DNA of 64,000 bases from Jacaranda mimosifolia. Its lineage: Eukaryota; Streptophyta; Magnoliopsida; Lamiales; Bignoniaceae. A model generated the notes under the pieces. It searched no databases, had not been told where the DNA came from, and was given only the letters and a program-made list of their open reading frames with translations. Shown here piece by piece: positions 57,946 to 64,000 of the stretch; the stretch's first letter is position 1, and each line of letters opens with the position of its first letter. Location: contig CM032120.1 of NCBI GenBank assembly GCA_018894105.1, forward strand, positions 25,690,710-25,754,709, in the 5' to 3' direction. A program made the translations under genes and the position numbers.

Positions 57946-60780
57946 TCCTGCAAATACTCACAAGAAAAAAAGTCAGGCAAACTATTATATGTGCCTTCCT
58001 TATAATGAATTTCAAAATCAAATGGGGCTAAATGAGCTTGCCATCTAGCAAACATTTGCTTAGAAATATCATGTTTAAAATCTTTATTAAACATATATTT
58101 TGCTGATTGACAATCTGTTTTTATAATAAACTTTTAATTATATAAATCATCCTGAAATTTTAAAACACATTTTACTATTGCTAGATTTTCTTTTGCAACA
58201 GTAGCATAATTCTTTTGACTATTATTCCATTTTCCTAAATAAAATCTAACAAGATATTCTTGGTTAGTATATGGATGTATTTATTTCAAAATACCCCATA
58301 ACCTATCTCAGAAGCATCAATTTCTATAATCTTATTCCAATTAGGATTGGCTAACATAAGACAAGGGAGATTATTAACCTTTTGTTTTATTCTTCTAACA
58401 GCTTCAGAATGATGTTCATTCCAAGGTTTTGGAATCTTTTTTAACCTATCATATAAAATAGTAGTATCATCTGCTTAATTTTTATAATAAGCAGAAATAT
58501 AATTTAAACTTCCTAGAAATCTCTGTAATTGAGTTTTATCTGTAATTTTATCAAGAAATTTATAAGCAAATTCTATACTTCTATTGATAGGAATAATTTT
58601 TCCCTTTTCTATATTATGACCAAGAAATCTTTGGTTTGAAAAATATTCTTTTTGTCCAAGATATAACTAAACCATTTTGAATTATAATTTTCTTGAAAAT
58701 CTCAAGATGCTTAAAATGCATTTCAATAGTTTTAGAAAAAACTAGTATATCATCAATATAAATTATAATAAATGCACTATATGGTATAAATATCTCATTC
58801 ATAATTTTTTGAAATTCTGAAGGAGCATTCTTCAGACCAAATGGTATAACATTCCATTCAAATTGTCCTATTGGAACATTAAAAGCGGTTTTATACCTGT
58901 CTTCCTTAGCAATTTGAATCTGTCAACATCCTTATTTTAAATCAAAATTTTAAAATATAACAGCTTCATAAAGTCTATCAAGTAAATCTTTTTTATTAGG
59001 AATATGATATCTAATCCATTTTAAAACTTTATTAAGAGGTTTATAATTAATAACGAGCTGAGGTATCCCTCTTTCTTGTTCTGAATGTTTATTAACATAA
59101 AAGGCAGTACAAGACCAAGGAGATTTAGAATGTTTTATTAAACCCTTTTGTAAAAGAGAAGCAATTTCTTTTTTACATAATTCTAAATATTCAGAATTCT
59201 TTTGACATGGTCTAGCTTTTGTGGGGATTTTCTTTTCATCAAAATCACATTCATAAGGAAGATTAACAATATGTTTCTTTCTATTCCAGAAAGCATTTGG
59301 ATGTTCATTACAAATTTCTAAACAAAATTGGTTAATTATTAATTTAATCTTATCCTGTAACTTAGGATTTTGAAGTTTTTCTTCAATTCTTAAAATATTA
59401 ATTTCTTCTTTAAGAAAATTAATTTGATGATTCTTTGCTATGAGCAAATCATGAATTTTATGTAAAACTCTAGTAAAAAGTTCAGTTATAAACTGAAAAC
59501 TTGTTTCTTTTTCTTCAAAAGTTCCTTTAAAACCTTTTTCATCAATATTTTTTTATAGGAAATATTTTCTTTAAAAATGGAGTACCAAGTATAATTTGGT
59601 TTGTAATGTTTTTTACAAGTAAAAAACTTGTAGGAAAACAAACATTATTATTGCAAATATATGCTTTTGGAAATTTATATTGAATATCTAATTTCTGACC
59701 ATTAGCAGAACTGAGAGTATGAGTAGTTTTATGAAAATATCTGGTAGGAATAATTCCTTCCTGTATGAAGTTCAACTGCTCCACTGTCTACCAAAGCAGT
59801 TAATTCTTTTTTAAATCTATTATCAATGAGTAAAATGATTTTTATAATCCATTTTTGGGAAGTAATCATCTCAAGGGTAGAAAGAAAATTGTCATTTTTA
59901 GGAAAACTCATTATTTCCTCAATATTTTTATTATGAAACTCATAATTTTATTATTTTCTAAAATAGAAATTCTTTCATCAAGAGATTTATTCTCTTGTTT
60001 AAGATTATGAATCTCATTTTTCAAATTATTAATTTCTACAGTTAAATCATGGACTGTAGTAGGAGTTTCAACTTTTTGTCATTGTTTTAAAATTCTTTGA
60101 ACTTCTGCCATAGTATAAGGTTCTAGTGAAGTATAAACTTCTTGACTTTTATCAAAAGTATTATGAGAAGAAGTACTAGGAGTATTTTCTATTTGATCTA
60201 TGATTTTAGATCTAATCTCTGGATTTTTTATAAATTCAAAAGTTCCATAAGATTTTCATTATTCAAAACATTAACATTTAAATTATTAAATTAGGAAAGA
60301 ATTTTATAAAATTCTTCTTTATCACTTTCTTATTTAATACAAAGATTTCCCTGTTGACAAGGATCACAACATTCTTCTTCAGAAATATAGTCCTCATTTT
60401 CTAATACTTTTAAATCATCAGATACAAAAGATTTTTCATAACTATTATCAATACTATGATTTTCAGAAATATCTTCTGAATCAGAATTTAAAAGTAATTT
60501 AGAAAGAGTTTCTTTTAACTCATCATCAACATTCAGATTATTAATCTTTTTCTTCATTTTACACTTATCAGCGTAATGATCTATTTTACCACATTTAAAA
60601 CAGGCTTTTGATTTTTTATTTTCTATTTTCTCCTTCTTTCCTTTTTCTCTTTCTTCTCTTCTTTTCTCTTTTCTTCTATTAAAAGAGGCTTTATCTTTTT
60701 TATGCCTATGAGGCTTACTAGTGGATGGTTGTTCCATACCAAATTGACCACAAAATTATCCTAATTGTCTTTTTTCTTTA

Positions 60781-60940
60781 ATACATTAGTAATACGTTAA
60801 TAATAATAAAGATTATATTAAATAATTTTAATTATACTCATAATGTGTAGTATTGATAATATTATAAATATTATTGATATAATAATTTATAATTATAATA
60901 TTACTAATAATAATGCATAATACTAATAAACATTTGTTTA

Positions 60941-60989
<49 letters not shown>

Positions 60990-62220
60990 CATAAGAAGTA
61001 TTTTTAATGTGAGAAAATAAAAAAAAAAAAAGAAGAAGAGAGAGATAATAAATAATTTAGATGTTAGGGTTCAACAAACTAAAAAGATAACTAAGGTATT
61101 TGACTTAAAAAAGGACAATTATTTTATTTTTTCTTTGTTTTGTTTATTAAAATAAACTGCCACTTGGCATAAAACAAAGGCATACATGACAATAGGTAAA
61201 AACTAATATATTAGAACCATAAAAAAAAAGCCCACAAAAATGTTACATTTTGTGTTTACAAAATGAAGAACATAAAATAGAAATTAATAACACGGTCCAT
61301 TTAAATTGATTACATGCAGAGATAAAAATGATAGAATTTCACTAAAACTCGTACTATGGGCAATGTTAAGTCACTATTAGTATTAATTTTAATATCATAT
61401 TTAAAACTTAACAAATAATTTTCTTGTTTAAAAAATTATAATTTCCTTGCTAATTTATGAAATTTTGGAATTGCAGAAATACAAGTGGAGAAATTGCAAA
61501 AAGGGACAAATTGACACAAGTTGATGGAAATGCTAACATGATGATGACACCTCATAATCTAATCAAGGATGGACAGAAGAGTCTTTATTTATTTGAGTCT
61601 TATTCTAATTAGAAGACTCTTTTAATCAGTTCTAAATAGGCCTTTCAAACACTTAATCGGATACCGAGAGAGATTTGGATTTTCTATTATGGAGATTAGA
61701 AATATCGCGAGAATTCGGGATTTGAAATAGGACAAAGTGGAGATTTGATTCGTCTAGGAATAGAGTTTCTTCTCCTCCCTTTGATTTTATTTTCAATTTT
61801 GGATTTGAAATGATGTTTTGTTTTATTCATGTTTTGTTTGACAATTCAATCATGAACTAATTGTTACTCTATGATTATGATAGATTCTTTTGAATAAATT
61901 GATGCATGATTTTCTTCCATAAAATTAGTAGCACTTAAGGTTATTTCTTTTATTGTGTGCTTTTTTTTATTTGATTGTCTGATCAACAATCAAGTGCATT
62001 TTTAAACCCTAGAGGAGTCTTGAAAAAGAGAATCTAGGAATTGATTGACAATAGAAGACTTTAAGATTAATTGTTCAAATTGATAAATTAATTAATTTGT
62101 GAGTAGGATAGGAATATACTATTGGTATTGTGCTCGGCAAGCCAATAGGATTGGCCTTGTAAAGCTATTTCATTGTAAAACAATTTTGATTGAATGATAT
62201 TCTTTATATTGCCACCTTCA
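60781..62220. other. AT-rich spacer without recognised genes
   Basis: An ATT microsatellite lies at about 60941-60984 and A-runs follow. From about 61640 to 62210 the sequence is less AT-rich and resembles untranslated retroelement sequence in style, but I cannot place it. No ORF of interest. Confidence 0.5.
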
Positions 62221-64000
62221 TCTTATGCTCTTTATTACTTCACTTGCATTCGGATGAAGCCATTAGATCACTCATGACTGCGGGACTTGGTTCGGTGACC
62301 ATGGAATGAGTCTCACACAGTCATGATCTTAAATCTTTCAAGTTGTAGGATCTTACGAGACAGGGCATCTAAGATTTGGATAGACTTGCACTAATGATGC
62401 ATAAATCCAAAAGTTGGATATTGCTCCATTCCATGAGCAACCATATAAGATATGGATGCATGTTAGTAGGTACTTGTTAGGGAACAAGGCACTGAAGACC
62501 CACCGGAGAATCCATTAGATAGCCATAGTGGCTAGTTGTTCAGCTTACGCTAGTGTATATTATTAGTCCTCTGACCTGAGAATCTATGGTAACCTTGTGT
62601 CTAGTCCTCATGCTTTGACTCTTCCCAGACCACTTAGCAGGTCTTTCTGGTTGAAGTTGGGTATGAGCTACTTGGCATGGAGATTTGTGAGATCCAAGAT
62701 GGAATCCGACTCATTGCTTTTGTGAAGGGCGAGTGCATCTCCTATGTGTTCTATAATGATCGATTCTAAGAAATCCTTGCGCAAGGTGGTGTGACAATTT
62801 GGAAAATGAGTTTTTCAAAGATGAGGTCACACAAGAAATCAAATATTGAGAATAGAAGCATAGCATCAAGGCTATTAGGGAGCCGACAAATATCTTGTCC
62901 TAGGTCTCTTTCAGGAGATAGGAGACCGAAGGACCATATTTGCATGGTAAGCATAGAGCTATAATGGTTCTCCAAAAAAAAAAATTCATTTCAGCCAATT
63001 AGTTGGGCTCTATGAGCTTGAGGTTGGACATCGACCATGGAGATTAGGTATTCTTCAATTAATAAGATTAATTGAATTGAATCGATTAGTTTAAAAGTGT
63101 TTTAAACTAAAATGAATATTTGATATTCAAAAGTCACAATGAGTTGTGAGCCCATGTCCAATGAATGGTAGAACCTATTAGGTCACACACAAAATCCAAA
63201 TAGCTTCCTATTTGATGCAGAAAAGATTTTCTAAGTGTTAGAAAATTATCTCCGAGTGGACCGATTTTGAGGTACCGATATTGAAGGTCAATTTTGGCTT
63301 GATTAATTTGAGGAGTTAAATTAGGCCAATAATTAAGGAGTTAATTATTTAGTGCCAATATGACCATCAATTGGTCAAGTTAACTGAAAGAGTTAAGTTA
63401 ACAAAATTCAAGCTTAAGAGTTGAGCTTATTTGACTTAAGAGTTAAGTTAAAGGTTAATTAATTAAATTAAAATATTTTATTTAATTAATGGGAAGAACA
63501 CATTTTGAAGGGAAAATCCAAATGAAATGTTCATTTGAATTAGCATTTTAATTGCTTGAAATTAGATTTCAAATGTAATTAAAATGCAAGTGAAATTTAA
63601 ATTAGATTTGAATTTGCATTTGCCACCTTGGCAAAATGCAGGTTGGCCACCCACTCTCCTCACGGGAGGTGTGATGCCACCTTGGCATCACACTTTCCAG
63701 CCTCTATATATAGATATAGAGAGAGAGGGCTGGTAGATATGTCAAAAGGTGTGAAGAATTAGATTCTCCACCAATTCCCTCCAAAATCCTTGAAAGCATT
63801 GCATTCATGTGTTGAAAGCTTTGCTCATCTTCTTCTTCTTCCTACCTAAAATCGGCATCCTCCATTGCATATCTCTGGCCTTATTCCAGCTTATAGGCTA
63901 GATATTTTGGAAGATTTATTTGGTGTGTGGATCATATCAATAGAGGCAAACTACTTTGTTTGCTACGGTTTTGGAGATCCACTGCATAGAGTCCTACTTG
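62221..64000 (+). repeat. probable LTR-type repeat running off the right edge
   Basis: Long non-coding sequence of moderate GC with no ORF beyond 70 codons. At 63704-63713 a TATA-like ctatatatag is followed by purine-rich GAGAGAGAGGG and then leader-like CT-rich sequence (tcatcttcttcttcttcc), the plan of an LTR promoter and R-U5. Two copies of the near-palindrome tgccaccttggca precede it (63621-63633, 63675-63687). The ends are not visible and the family was not identified. Confidence 0.4.

Larger units (their letters stand above)
56365..60780 (-). pseudogene. endogenous pararetrovirus copy C (capsid to promoter)
   Basis: Minus-strand copy reading leftward: capsid C-terminal part with an intact CCHC knuckle (60737-60240), a coiled-coil linker (60190-59940), protease with LVDSGA (about 59810-59775), RT (59447-58615, with YIDD near 58749-58760), RNase H (about 58340-57960), ORF2 (57945-56559) and a promoter region to 56365. 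The right edge at about 60780 cuts the capsid, beyond which the sequence is unrelated AT-rich DNA. Stops or shifts include those near 60290, 59930, 59785, 59540, 58940, 58630, 58470 and several in ORF2. Without movement protein and capsid start it cannot be functional. Confidence 0.88.

Noticed and set aside
62766..62975. 69-codon minus ORF
   Set aside because: No domain pattern, and it lies in what appears to be non-coding retroelement sequence.

Overview
The window looks like nuclear DNA of a flowering plant, probably a eudicot (lineage is inference). It is AT-rich, its genes are far apart with GT-AG introns, and it is crowded with plant-type repeats: a Tat-lineage Ty3/gypsy element, a chromovirus-like solo LTR, hAT, Mutator and possibly PIF-type DNA elements, and endogenous pararetrovirus (caulimovirid) remains. 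No bacterial-style operon, CRISPR array, rRNA or tRNA gene was seen.

Layout. 1-10473: the 3' part of a decayed Tat-lineage LTR retrotransposon (gag, protease, RT, RNase H, a second archaeal-type RNase H, integrase, an exact 87-bp tandem array, an antisense ORF with its own TATA box, and a 3' LTR). A hAT-type MITE with a perfect 8-bp target duplication splits the antisense ORF. 10474-13900: AT-rich spacer with a perfect 116-bp duplication. 13925-15223: an intact single-exon trihelix transcription factor gene. 18154-18870: a broken paralogue of it. 19790-21980: a candidate DNA transposon enclosing a promoter-like island and a 3 x 120-bp array. 23196-24512 (minus): a two-exon gene for a small acidic, probably lipid-anchored protein. 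26913-32608: a seven-exon WAT1/EamA (MtN21-like) transporter gene; introns 1 and 2 carry a hAT-like and a Mutator-like element. 34898-37837: a solo LTR with 5-bp target duplications. 39690-41940: a gypsy element reduced to a gag fragment, tandem arrays and a 3' LTR.

43363-60780: about 17 kb of endogenous pararetrovirus sequence in three defective copies. Copies A and B lie head to tail on the plus strand, with most of ORF2, the intergenic region and the movement-protein N-terminus lost at their junction. Copy C lies on the minus strand, tail to tail with B, around a 626-bp centre holding a 45-bp-arm hairpin. Copy B's ORF2 is split by a 1.8-kb Mutator-like element that itself carries an antisense piece of a chromovirus-type LTR. 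All three copies have stops and frameshifts. 60781-64000 is gene-free and ends in what looks like the TATA-bearing part of another LTR.

The three host genes (trihelix factor, lipid-anchored acidic protein, WAT1-like carrier) show no sign of acting in one pathway; they are neighbours separated by repeats. I do not see a clearly new multi-gene system. The strongest unusual structures are the rearranged pararetrovirus cluster, the Mutator-like element carrying an LTR piece inside it, and the antisense ORF with its MITE insertion.
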